Made by a program: the position numbers and the translations under genes
In this document: in pieces, positions 20,124 to 32,700 of the stretch
Position numbering within the stretch: the first letter of the stretch is position 1
How the letters are laid out: each line of letters opens with the position of its first letter
Assembly: GCF_030053115.1 (NCBI RefSeq)
Contig: NZ_CP125619.1
Span: 125,001 to 189,000 of the forward strand
Direction of reading: 5' to 3'
Length of the DNA: 64,000 nt
DNA from: Pseudomonas svalbardensis
GTDB taxonomy: Bacteria > Pseudomonadota > Gammaproteobacteria > Pseudomonadales > Pseudomonadaceae
Notes under the pieces: generated by a model
Database searches by the model: none
What the model saw: only the letters and a program-made list of their open reading frames with translations
What the model was told of the DNA's origin: nothing

Positions 20124-20220
20124 TTCGCGAGCAGGCTCGCTCCCACAGTTGATCTTCAATGAACACAGCCTATGTGAACGACTGAAATCCAATGTGGGAG
20201 CGAGCCTGCTCGCGAAGGCG
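20124..20220. repeat. REPIN
   Basis: REP arms at 20124-20147 and 20193-20220 face each other. Its spacer shares TGTGAACGACTGAAA with the REPIN at 10095-10189. It lies downstream of lapD, between convergent genes. Confidence 0.9.
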
Positions 20221-20249
20221 TCGGTACAGACAACAACAATGACGGGGCC

Positions 20250-20588
20250 TTAGATCAACCCCGTCTCATCATCATCGATCAATTGACTCAACCCACCCAA
20301 CGCCTCACGGGCCTGGGTCCGGTCCATCAGCTTGGCTTGTGCGGCCGGCGGCAGGTCGGTGACGCGGATCACGCCTTTGCTGGTCAACACCTGGATCAAG
20401 TCGTCGAGTACCCGGATCATTTCCAGGTCGCTCTGCTTGAGCTGTTTGAGGCTGGTTTCCACTACTTCATTGGCATACCAAGCCTGGATTTCATGGTGGT
20501 CGGCCGGCAGTGTTTCCGTGGCCTCGGCGTAGGCCGCGGCTTCCACGCGCACTAACTGACCTTGCGCATCGCGTTGCACGTAGAACAT
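20250..20588 (-). CDS. Conserved small protein of the lap region, unknown function
   Basis: A 112-residue acidic, mostly helical cytoplasmic protein with no signal peptide or membrane segment (MFYVQRDAQGQLVRVEAAAY at the start; VVETSLKQLKQSDLEMIRVLDDLIQVL in the middle). Orthologues in Pseudomonas are often labelled 'tryptophan synthase subunit beta like', a name with no sequence support here, since it lacks any PLP-binding motif and is far too short. It sits between lapD and lapA in other fluorescent pseudomonads too, to my knowledge, but no Lap role has been shown. Codon use is normal for the genome. Confidence 0.8.
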   Translation of the reverse strand: MFYVQRDAQGQLVRVEAAAYAEATETLPADHHEIQAWYANEVVETSLKQLKQSDLEMIRVLDDLIQVLTSKGVIRVTDLPPAAQAKLMDRTQAREALGGLSQLIDDDETGLI

Positions 20589-20701
20589 TGAACATCCCTC
20601 GGAAATGGACCAGCGTCATGCTGTCAGCAGCATAGGCCAACTGAGCGCGAGTATGCGGTGCGGCGACGAAATCGTCACCGGGGTGATGGACGCAAACGTG
20701 G

Positions 20702-20729
20702 CGGCCGCCCCATAAGGGCGGCCGTTTTT
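20702..20729 (+). terminator. Intrinsic terminator at the 3' end of lapA, pointing into lapA
   Basis: A perfect 9-bp stem CGGCCGCCC / GGGCGGCCG with loop CATAA is followed by TTTTT on the plus strand. It lies 8 bp past the lapA stop. By its T-run it terminates plus-strand (antisense) transcripts; on the lapA strand the stem is present but not followed by T's. Confidence 0.65.
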
Positions 20730-20736
20730 CGTTGGA

Positions 20737-23700
20737 TCAGCTGTTGTTGTGATCGATTTTGATGGTCGGGTCACTGCCGGCAATCAACGAGTTGATGTTG
20801 GCGCTGGACCAGTTGTTGCCTTCCAGCTTGATCGTCACATCCGGTGCTGCCGCTGCGGCGTCGGCGCCGTTGAACTTGCCGGCGGAGCTGACTTGCAGGG
20901 ACGACACGCCGTCCACGGTGGTGATCTTCAGGAAGTTGTCGATGGTGCTGCCGGTTTCACCCTGCAGCAGATCGCGCAAGTCGATGCGGTCACCCTCGCT
21001 GGCCTTGAAGTCCTTGATCACGTCGCTGCCAGTGTCGCCGGCCTTCCAGACGAAGGTGTCGGCACCCGAACCACCGATCAGAATATCGTTACCCTTACCG
21101 CCCATCAGCGAGTCATTACCCGAGCCACCGAGCAGGATGTCATTGCCCTTGCCGCCGTCGAGGAGGTCGTTGCCACCCTGGCCGAAGAGAATGTCATTAC
21201 CGGCACCGCCCAACAGCGAGTCATTCCCGTCATGCGCCCCGGACACATCGAATGCGGTGTAGTGCTCGGTGATGAACTGGTGCACGTTGCTGGTGGTGAC
21301 TTTGCTGACGTCCACGCCGGTTTCTTTTGCGACGAACGCCTGAATGGCCTGATAACCCTCACCGGCGACACCGTTGAAGCTCACCAGGTCACCGAACAGG
21401 ATGTCGTTGCCGTCACCGCCATTGACCGTGTCGGCGCCTGGCATTGTCGCTTCGGTGTGACCGATGATCGAGTTGGCCAGGTCTTTCGGATCGATGTTGG
21501 TTTGCGGCGTTTTATCCGAGTCGTACGGCTTCAGATCGGCAAGGGTGACGTCCTTGTTTATGCCGATGGCTTCTACCGTCGACACCTTGCCCAGCAGCGC
21601 GAAGCTATCGGTCGAGTTGTCGATGGCGTTGGAGCCGGTGCTGCTGCCGTTGCCGTCGCGATAGGACAGCTCGTATGTGCCGTTGCCCTCGGCGTGGAGG
21701 GTGCCCAGCTCGGAGCTGCTCCAGTAACCGCCCCATGAACTCTTGTACGTCTGCAGCGTGACCGTGCCGGAATTGTCGATGGTCAGGTAGTGAGTGCTGT
21801 CCAGATAACCGGAGTAGCTCTGCCCCAATTTGTAATTGGTGGTGGTGATGACGTCATCGAGATTCACGTTGCCGAACAGGGTCGGGTTGGTCTGCTCGCC
21901 ACTCTGGTAGTAGGTCGGCTTGCCGTCGGTGATGAAGTACGTGAGGTTCTTCGCCCCGGTGTTCGCCATGGCGTCGGCACTCTGGAACCAGTTCGCCGTG
22001 GTTTTGAACACGTCCTCGTAGTTGGTACCGCCGCCGGAAGCCATCGAATCCAATACCGCTTTGAGCAGGATCAGCGCATTCGGATCGTTCAGGTTGACCG
22101 ACACCGACTTGTTGATCTGGGTGTCGAAGTCCACCAGGAAGATATTCACCGTCCCCGAGTTGCCGCCCATGCTCTGCTTGAGCGTGTTGAACACCGACGT
22201 CAGCGAGTCCTTCGCAGACTTGACCGAGGCATCGCTCATACTGCCCGAGCTGTCGACCATGAACGCGATGTTGTAATTGGTGCCCGGCACCACGGTCAGT
22301 CCACCGATGTCTGCAACCATGATGTCGTTGCCGCCGGTGCCGACGACATTGTCATTTGCTGCGGTGGCAGTGACCGAGTTATAGACCGCTGGATTGATCG
22401 TGATCGGAATCTGTATCGAACTGCTGGCCGAATCACCCTGGCTTTCGGTCGAGACTGCCGTAACTGTCAGCGTGTTGGTACCGGTGGCGTACGGTGCCGG
22501 GGTGTAGCTCAACTTGCTCACATCCCACCCGCTGAGGTTGACGACAGCGTTACCGGTCGTGCCCGTAAAGGTGTGCGTGCCATCGGTCAGGGTCGCACCT
22601 GCCGGGATGCCGCCGATCGTGGTGATGGTCTGGGTTTCAGAACCATCAGTGTCCGGCGACGTTACCTTCAAGCCCAACGCAATGCTGCTGTTCTCGGCCA
22701 TCTGAGTAGTGGTGGCGGTCACGATCGGTGTATCCGCGACCGCGGTCACACTGATGTCCAGGGTGGTGCTTGAACCGGTGCTGGTGGTGTAGGTCACAGT
22801 CGGAACCTTGCCGCTCCAATTGTTGGCCGGGGTAAAGCTGTAGTCACCGTTGGCACCGAGCGTCAGCTTGCCGACGTTTGCAATGGTGGCAGTACCGCCT
22901 GCTGTGTACTCGGTGCCACCCACCGTGAACTTGGACACGCTCAGGACGTTATCCACATCGCGGTCGTTAGTCAGTACGTTGCCGGTGGCGATCTTGTCTT
23001 CGAGGGCGGTGTTGATGTCAGCAGTCAGCACACTCGGGTCATTGACCGGGGTGACGCTGATGTTCAGGGTCGACGTGTCGTTGCTGCCCGAACCATCGGT
23101 CACGGTGTAGCTGACCGTCGGCACCGTGCCGTTGTAGTTGGCGACCGGAGTGAAGGTGTACGAACCGTTCGCCCCGATTACCAGGGTGCCAACGTTGGCG
23201 ATAGTCGCGGTGGCGCCTGCCGCGTAAGTGGTCGCACCGATGGTGAAGTTGACCACGCTGACTGCGCCATCCACGCTCGAAGTACCGGTCAGCACATTGC
23301 CGATGGCGGAGTTGTCTTCGTTGACCGTAACGGTTTCGCTGACGTCGGTGAAGCTGTCGTCAACCGGTGTGACGCTGATGTTCAGGGTCGACGTGTCGTT
23401 GCTGCCCGAACCATCGGTCACGGTGTAGCTGACCGTCGGCACCGTGCCGTTGTAGTTGGCGACCGGAGTGAAGGTGTAAGCCCCGTTCGCCGCAAGCACC
23501 AAGGTGCCGACGTTGGCGATAGTCGCCGTGCTGCCAGCAGCGTAAGTGGTCGCACCGATGGTGAAGTTGACCACGCTGACCGGACCGTCGACGCTCGAAG
23601 TACCCGACAACACGTTGCCGGTAGCCACGGTGTCTTCGTTAACGGTGACGGTTTCGCTGACGTCGGTGAAGCTGTCGTCGACGGGCGTGACGCTGATGTT

Positions 23701-26700
23701 CAGGGTCGACGTGTCGTTGCTGCCCGAACCGTCGGTGACGGTGTAGCTCACGCTCGGAACGCTGCCGTTGTAGTTGGCAGCCGGAGTGAAGGTGTACGCA
23801 CCGTTGGCCCCGATTACCAGGGTGCCAACGTTGGCGATGGTCGCCGTGCTGCCAGCAGCGTAAGTGGTCGCACCGATGGTGAAGTTGACCACGCTGACTG
23901 CGCCATCCACGCTCGAAGTACCGGTCAGCACATTGCCGATGGCGGAGGTGTCTTCGTTGACCGTAACGGTTTCGCTGACGTCGGTGAAGCTGTCGTCGAC
24001 GGGCGTGACGCTGATGTTCAGGGTCGACGTGTCGTTGCTGCCCGAACCATCGGTCACGGTGTAGCTGACCGTCGGCACCGTGCCGTTGTAGTTGGCGACC
24101 GGAGTGAAGGTGTAAGCCCCGTTCGCCGCAAGCACCAAGGTGCCGACGTTGGCGATGGTCGCCGTGTTTCCAGCCGCGTAAGTGGTCGCACCGATGGTGA
24201 AGTTGACCACGCTGACCGGACCGTCGACGCTCGAAGTACCCGACAACACGTTGCCGATGGCGGAGGTGTCTTCGTTGGTCGTAACGGTTTCGCTGACGTC
24301 GGTGAAGCTGTCGTCAACCGGTGTGACGCTGATGTTCAGGGTCGACGTGTCGTTGCTGCCCGAACCGTCGGTGACGGTGTAGCTCACGCTCGGAACGCTG
24401 CCGTTGTAGTTGGCAGCCGGAGTGAAGGTGTACGCACCGTTGGCCCCGATTACCAGGGTGCCAACGTTGGCGATGGTCGCGGTGGCGCCTGCCACATAGG
24501 TGGTCGCACCGACGGTGAAGTTGAGCACGCTGACCGTGCCATCGACGCTGCTCGTACCGGTGAGGACGCTGCCGGAAATGACGGTGTCTTCCAGGGTGGA
24601 GACCGTTTCGTTGGCGTCGGTGAACCTGTCGTCGACGGGGGTAACGCTGATATTCAGGGTCGAGGTGTCGTTGGTGCCCGAACCGTCGGTGACGGTGTAG
24701 CTGACCGTCGGCACGCTGCCGTTATAGTTGGCGGCCGGCGTGAAGGTGTAGGCACCGTTGGCCGCAAGCACCAGGGTGCCGACATTGGTGATAGTCGCCG
24801 TGGCGCCTGCCACATAGGTGGTCGCACCGACGGTGAAGTTGAGCACGCTGACCGGACCGTCGACGCTGGAAGTACCCGACAGCACATTACCTGTGGCCAC
24901 GGTGTCTTCGTTGACCGTAACGGTTTCGCTGGCGTCGGTGAAGCTGTCGTCGACAGGCGTGACACTGATGTTCAGGGTCGACGTGTCGTTGCTGCCCGAA
25001 CCGTCGGTGACGGTGTAGCTGACGGTTGGCACCGTGCCGTTGTAGTTGGCGGCCGGGGTGAAGGTGTAGGCGCCATTGGCGGCAAGCACCAGGGTGCCGA
25101 CGTTGGTGATGGTCGCCGTGCTGCCAGCAGCGTAGGTGGTCGCACCAATGGTGAAGTTGAGCACGCTGACCGGGCCGTCGACGCTCGACGTACCCGTCAG
25201 CACGTTGCCGGTGGCCAGGGTGTCTTCCGCGCTGGAGATCGATTCGTTAGCGTCGGTGAAGCTGTCATCGACAGGAGTAACGCTGATATTCAGAGTCGAA
25301 GTGACGTTGCTGCCCGAACCGTCGGTGACGGTGTAGCTGACGCTCGGCACCGTGCCGTTGTAATTGGCGGCCGGAGTAAAGGTGTACGCACCGTTCGCCC
25401 CGATTACCAGGGTGCCAACGTTGGTGATAGTCGCGGTGGCGCCTGCCGCGTAAGTGGTCGCACCGATGGTGAAGTTGACCACGCTGACCGGACCGTCGAC
25501 GCTCGAAGTGCCCGACAGCACGTTGCCGGTGGCTACGGTATCTTCGAGGGTGGAGACCGTTTCGCTGGCGTCGGTGAAGTTGTCATTAACCGGCGTAACA
25601 CTGATGTTCAGCGCACTGCTCGAGCCGGTGTTGGTGGTGTATGTCACCTGTGGAACGTTGCCATTCCAGTCGGCAGCCGGCTTGAAGGTGTAGTCGCCGT
25701 TGCTGGCGATGATCAGCGTTCCGACACCGGTGATGGTCGCGGTCTGGCCCGCCGTGAAGCTGCCGTTGACCCCCGTCACGCTGAAGCTGGAGACGCTCAG
25801 GGCATTATCGACATCGTGGTCGTTGGTCAGCACGTTGCCGGCCGCGTTGTGGTCTTCGTTGACGGTGATCTTGTCCACCTGCAGCACGCTTGCGTCATTG
25901 ACGGCAGTAACATGCACCACCAGAGGTAGCGAGGTGCTGGCGCTTGGGGCATCGCCGTCTTTGGCGGTGGCCGTCACGGTCAGGGGGATGTCGCCATTGA
26001 AGTTCGTCGGCGGTGTCAGCTTGAGCGTGGACAGGTTCCAGCCAGTAATGTCCACCGACGTCGAGCCGTCGGCAGCATTGAAGGTGTGGGTGCCGTCGGT
26101 GAGTTTGGAACCCGCCGGTAAGCCGTTCAGTGTGAGAGTGAGTGTTTCCGAACCATCGACGTCATTGGTGTGGGCCTGGATGGTCGACAACAGGATCGCG
26201 TGGTCTTCAAGGCCCGAGTTGAGCACCTGACTGACATTGATGTTGTCCAGCAGGCCGCCCAGGCTGTTGCTGTCCCCGGCGCGGAACTCGAGCTTCTGGT
26301 TACCATCGGCAGTGACCGGAATGTCGAAGCTGTAGTGCTGCATGCCGGGGGTCGAAGTGTTCAGGGTGCCAATGAGTTGGCCGCCCCAGTACACATTGAT
26401 GAGCGAATTATCCACGCCAGCACGCGGCGCATAGTCGAACGACACGTTATAGGTGCTGCCAGCCTTGGCATCGATAGTGGTGTAGAGGTTGCTCGCATCG
26501 CCGGTGTTGCGCTCCAGTTCAATGACCTGGTTATTGGCACCGGCACCATAGACGCTGGCCTTGCCGATTTCGACCATGCCACCGCGGTTGTCAGTGTGCC
26601 ATACGCCGTTGCCGAGCTTGCTTACATTGACGTCACCATGGCCGCTGTTCAGAGCGACTTCCTGGAAGTCGGTCGAGACGATCATACCGCCACCGGTCAG

Positions 26701-29700
26701 TGACAGGCTTGGGGTATCGGTTACTGGCGCGACGACAATGGTGCCGGTTGCCGAAGACGCAGAGGGCATGCCCTGGTTGTCGGTCGAGTTGTAGGTGAAA
26801 TGGGTGGTGCCACTCCAGTCGCCGGTGGGCTTGAAGTAAACCGTTGCGCCGTTGGCGGTTGCGGAGATGACGCTGCTGGCGGTCAACGCGATGGTCCCGG
26901 CGGCGTCAGCGTAAAACACGCCATTTGCCGGCAGGCTGGTCAGGTTGAAGTGGTCGACGCTGCCGTCGACGTCATTGCCGCCGAGCTGCACGGCGATCAA
27001 TTGATCTTCATTACCAGTGGCCGAGGTGGTACTGACGGTCGGAGCGTCGTTGACCGAGTTGACCGTGATGTTCAGCGTGCTGATGGAATTGGTGTTGGTG
27101 GTATAGCTGATCTGCGGAGCGGTGCCATTCCAGTTCGCCGTTGGGGTGAAACTATAGTCGCCGTTGGCGGCGATAGTCACGGTGCCGACGCCGGCGATAG
27201 TCGTGACTTGACCCGCGGTAAAGGAACCGGTGACGCCTTGTACGGTGAATGTCGCGACACTCAGAGCATTGTCGACATCGCTGTCATTGCCGAGCACGTT
27301 GCCGGTTGCAACGTGGTCTTCATCGACAGTGTTGGTATCCGCAGCCAGGACGCTCGGGTCATTGACCGGTGTTACGTTGATATTCAGGGTCGAGATGACA
27401 TTGCTGCCGGAACCGTCGGTGACGGTGTAGTTCACCGTTGGCACCGTACCGTTGTAGTTGGTTGCCGGAGTGAAGGTGTAGGCGCCGTTCGCTCCGATCA
27501 CCAAGGTGCCGACGTTGGTGATGGTCGCGGTGCTGCCGGCGGCGTAGGTGGTTTCGCCGATGGTGAAGTTGAGCACGCTCACGGGGCCGTCGACACTGTT
27601 GGTGCCGGTGAGCAGGCTGCCGGTGACTGGGGCATCTTCGCTGGTGGTCACGGTTTCGCTGGCATCGATGAAGCTGTCATCGACCGGGGTGACGCTGATG
27701 TTCAGGGTCGAGGTGACATCAGTGCCCGAACCGTCGGTGACCGTGTAGCTGACGCTCGGCACGCTGCCGTTGTAGTTGGCCGCCGGGGTGAAGGTGTAGG
27801 CGCCATTGGCGGCAAGCACCAGGGTGCCGACGTTGGCAATAGTCGCGGTGCTGCCGGCGGCGTAGGTGGTTTCACCGATGGTGAAGTTGAGCACACTGAC
27901 CGGGCCGTCGACGCTCGAGGTGCCGGCGAGGACGCTGCCGGTCACCGGGGCGTCTTCGCTGGTAGTCACGGTTTCGCTGGCATCGGTGAAGCTGTCGTCG
28001 ACCAGGGTGACGCTGATGTTCAGGGTCGAAGTGACATTGCTGCCCGAACCGTCAGTGACGGTGTAGCTGACCGTCGGCACGCTGCCGTTGTAGTTGGTTG
28101 CCGGAGTGAAGGTGTAGGCGCCATTGGCGGCAAGCACCAGGGTGCCAACATTGGCGAGGGTCGCGGTTTCACCGGCCTGGTACTGAGTGCCGCCGACCGT
28201 GAAGTTGAGCACGCTGACCGGGCCGTCGACGCTCGACGTACCCGCCAGCACGCTGCCGGTGACCGGGGCGTCTTCGCTGGTGGTCACGGTTTCGCTGGCG
28301 TCGGTGAAGCTGTCGTCGACCGGGGTGACGCTGATGTTCAGGGTCGAGGTGACGTCAGTACCGGAACCGTCGGTGACCGTGTAGCTGACGCTCGGCACGC
28401 TGCCGTTGTAGTTGGTTGCCGGGGTGAAGGTGTAGGCGCCATTGGCGGCAAGCACCAGGGTGCCAACATTGGCAATAGTCGCGGTGCTGCCGGCGGTGTA
28501 GGTGGTTTCACCGATGGTGAAGTTGAGCACGCTGACCGGGCCGTCGACACTGTTGGTGCCGGCGAGGACGCTGCCGGTGACTGGGGCGTCTTCGCTGGTA
28601 GTCACGGTTTCGCTGGCATCGGTGAAGCTGTCGTCGACCGGGGTGACGCTGATGTTCAGGGTCGAGGTGACATTGCTGCCCGAACCGTCAGTGACGGTGT
28701 AGCTGACGCTCGGCACGCTGCCGTTGTAGTTGGCCGCCGGGGTGAAGGTGTAGGCGCCATTGGCGGCAAGCACCAGGGTGCCAACATTGGCAATAGTCGC
28801 GGTGCTGCCGGCGGTGTAGGTGGTTTCACCGATGGTGAAGTTGAGCACACTGACCGGGCCGTCGACGCTCGACGTACCCGCCAGCACGCTGCCAGTCACC
28901 GGGGCATCTTCCAGACCCGAGACCGTTTCGCTGGTATCGGTGAAGCTGTCATCGACCGGGGTGACGCTGATGTTCAGGGTCGAGGTGACATTGCTGCCCG
29001 AACCGTCAGTGACGGTGTAGCTGACGCTCGGCACGCTGCCGTTGTAGTTGGCCGCCGGGGTGAAGGTGTAGGCGCCATTGGCGGCAAGCACCAGGGTGCC
29101 AACATTGGCAATAGTCGCGGTGCTGCCGGCGGTGTAGGTGGTTTCACCGATGGTGAAGTTGAGCACACTGACCGGGCCGTCGACGCTCGAGGTCCCCGCC
29201 AGCACGCTGCCAGTCACTGGGGCATCTTCCAGACCGGAGACCGTTTCGCTGGCATCGGTGAAGCTGTCATCGACCGGGGTCACGCTGATGTTCAAGGTCG
29301 AGGTGACGTCAGTACCGGAACCGTCAGTGACGGTATAGCTGACCGTTGGCACGCTGCCGTTGTAGTTGGTCGCCGGGGTGAAGGTGTAGACGCCATTCGC
29401 GGCAAGCACCAGGGTCCCAACATTGGCGAGGGTCGCGGTTTCACCGGCCTGGTACTGGGTACCGCCAACCGTGAAGTTGAGCACACTGACCGGGCCGTCG
29501 ACACTGTTGGTGCCGGCGAGGACGCTGCCGGTGACTGGGGCGTCTTCGCTGGTAGTCACGGTTTCGCTGGCATCGGTGAAGCTGTCGTCGACCGGGGTGA
29601 CGCTGATGTTCAGGGTCGAGGTGACATTGCTGCCCGAACCGTCAGTGACGGTGTAGCTGACGCTCGGCACGCTGCCGTTGTAGTTGGCCGCCGGGGTGAA

Positions 29701-32700
29701 GGTGTAGGCGCCATTGGCGGCAAGCACCAGGGTGCCAACATTGGCAATAGTCGCGGTGCTGCCGGCGGTGTAGGTGGTTTCACCGATGGTGAAGTTGAGC
29801 ACACTGACCGGGCCGTCGACGCTCGAGGTCCCCGCCAGCACGCTGCCAGTCACTGGGGCATCTTCCAGACCGGAGACCGTTTCGCTGGCATCGGTGAAGC
29901 TGTCATCGACCGGGGTCACGCTGATGTTCAAGGTCGAGGTGACGTCAGTACCGGAACCGTCAGTGACGGTATAGCTGACCGTTGGCACGCTGCCGTTGTA
30001 GTTGGTCGCCGGGGTGAAGGTGTAGACGCCATTCGCGGCAAGCACCAGGGTCCCAACATTGGCGAGGGTCGCGGTTTCACCGGCCTGGTACTGGGTACCG
30101 CCAACCGTGAAGTTGAGCACACTGACCGGGCCGTCGACACTGTTGGTGCCGGTGAGGACGCTGCCGGTGACTGGGGCGTCTTCGCTGGTGGTCACGGTTT
30201 CGCTGATGTCGGTGAAGCTGTCATCAACCGGGGTGACGCTGATGTTCAAGGTCGAGGTGACGTCAGTACCGGAACCGTCAGTGACGGTATAGCTGACCGT
30301 TGGCACGCTGCCGTTGTAGTTGGTCGCCGGGGTGAAGGTGTAGACGCCATTGGCGGCAAGCACCAGGGTGCCGACGTTGGCGAGGGTCGCGGTGCTGCCG
30401 GCGGCGTAGGTGGTTTCGCCGATGGTGAAGTTGAGCACGCTGACCGGGCCGTCGACGCTCGAGGTGCCGGTGAGGACGCTGCCAGTCACTGGGGCGTCTT
30501 CGCTGGTGGTCACGGTTTCGCTGATGTCGGTGAAGCTGTCATCGACCGGGGTCACGCTGATGTTCAGGGTCGAGGTGACGTCAGAACCGGAGCCGTCGGT
30601 GACGGTGTAGCTGACCGTAGGCACGCTGCCGTTGTAGTTGGCCGCCGGGGTGAAGGTGTAGGCCCCGTTCGCTCCAATGACCAGAGTGCCGACGTTGGCG
30701 AGGGTCGCGGTGCTGCCGGCGGCGTAGGTGGTTTCGCCGATGGTGAAGTTGAGCACGCTGACCGGGCCGTCGACGCTCGACGTACCGGTAAGCACGCTGC
30801 CGGTCACCGGGGCATCTTCCAGACCCGAGACCGTTTCGCTGGCATCGGTGAAGCTGTCATCAACCGGGGTGACGCTGATGTTCAGGGTCGAGGTGACGTC
30901 AGTACCCGAACCGTCGGTGACGGTGTAGCTGACGCTCGGCACCGTGCCGTTGTAGTTCACGGCCGGGGTAAAGGTGTAGGCGCCGTTCGTTCCGATCACC
31001 AGGGTGCCGACATTGGCGATAGTCGCCGTGCTGCCGGCGGCGTAGGTGGTCCCGTCGATGGTGAAATTGAGCACGCTGACCGGGCCGTCGACGCTGCTGG
31101 TGCCGGAGAGCACGCTGCCGGTGACTGTGGCGTCTTCGCTGGTGGTTACGGTTTCGCTGGCATCGGTGAAGCTGTCATCAACCGGGGTGACGCTGATGTT
31201 CAGGGTCGAAGTGACGTCAGAGCCGGAGCCGTCGGTGACCGTATAGCTGACCGTTGGCACCGCGCCGTTGTAGTTGGCCGCCGGGGTGAAGGTGTAAGCG
31301 CCATTGGCGGCAAGCACCAGGGTGCCAATATTGGCAATAGTCGCGGTGCTGCCGGCGGCGTAGGTGGTTTCGCCGATGGTGAAGTTGAGCACACTGACCG
31401 GGCCGTCGACGCTCGACGTACCGGTAAGCACGCTGCCGGTCACCGGGGCATCTTCCAGACCCGAGACCGTTTCGCTGGCATCGGTGAAGCTGTCATCAAC
31501 CGGGGTGACGCTGATGTTCAGGGTCGAAGTGACGTTGCTGCCCGAACCGTCGGTGACGGTGTAGCTGACGCTCGGCACCGTGCCGTTGTAGTTGGTCGCC
31601 GGAGTGAAGGTGTAAGCGCCGTTCGCTCCGATCACCAGGGTGCCGACGTTGGCGAGGGTCGCGGTTTCACCGGCCTGGTACTGAGTACCGCCGACCGTGA
31701 AGTTGAGCACACTCACCGGGCCGTCGACGCTCGACGTACCGGCGAGCAGGCTGCCGGTGACTGGGGCATCTTCGCTGGTAGTCACGGTTTCGCTGATGTC
31801 GGTGAAGCTGTCGTCGACCGGGGTGACGCTGATGTTCAGGGTCGAGGTGACGTTGCTGCCCGAACCGTCGGTGACCGTGTAGCTGACGTTCGGCACCGTA
31901 CCGTTGTAGTTGGTTGCCGGAGTGAAGGTGTAGGCGCCGTTCGCTCCGATCACCAGAGTACCAACGTTGGCAAGGGTCGCGGTTTCACCGGCCTGGTACT
32001 GGGTACCGCCAACCGTGAAGTTGAGCACACTGACCGGGCCGTCGACGCTCGACGTACCGGTGAGGACGCTGCCGGTGACCGGAGCGTCTTCGCTGGTGGT
32101 CACGGTTTCGCTGGCATCGATGAAGCTGTCATCAACCGGGGTGACGCTGATGTTCAGGGTCGAGGTGACATCAGTACCGGAACCGTCGGTGACGGTATAG
32201 CTGACCGTTGGCACGCTGCCGTTGTAGTTGGTCGCCGGAGTAAAGGTGTAGACGCCATTGGCGGCAAGCACCAGGGTGCCGATATTGGCAATAGTCGCGG
32301 TGCTGCCGGCGGCGTAGGTGGTCCCGTCGATGGTGAAGTTGAGCACGCTGACCGGACCATCAACGCTCGAGGTCCCCGCCAGCACGCTGCCAGTCACCGG
32401 GGCATCTTCCAGACCCGAGACCGTTTCGCTGGCATCGATGAAGCTGTCGTCGACTGGGGTGACGCTGATGTTCAGGGTCGAGGTGACATCAGTGCCCGAA
32501 CCGTCGGTGACGGTGTAGCTGACGCTCGGCACCGTGCCGTTGTAGTTCACGGCCGGGGTAAAGGTGTAGGCGCCGTTCGTTCCGATCACCAGGGTGCCGA
32601 CATTGGCAATAGTCGCGGTACTGCCGGCGGCGTAGCTGGTTTCGCCGATGGTGAAGTTGAGCACGCTCACCGGGCCGTCGACGCTCGAGGTCCCCGCCAG

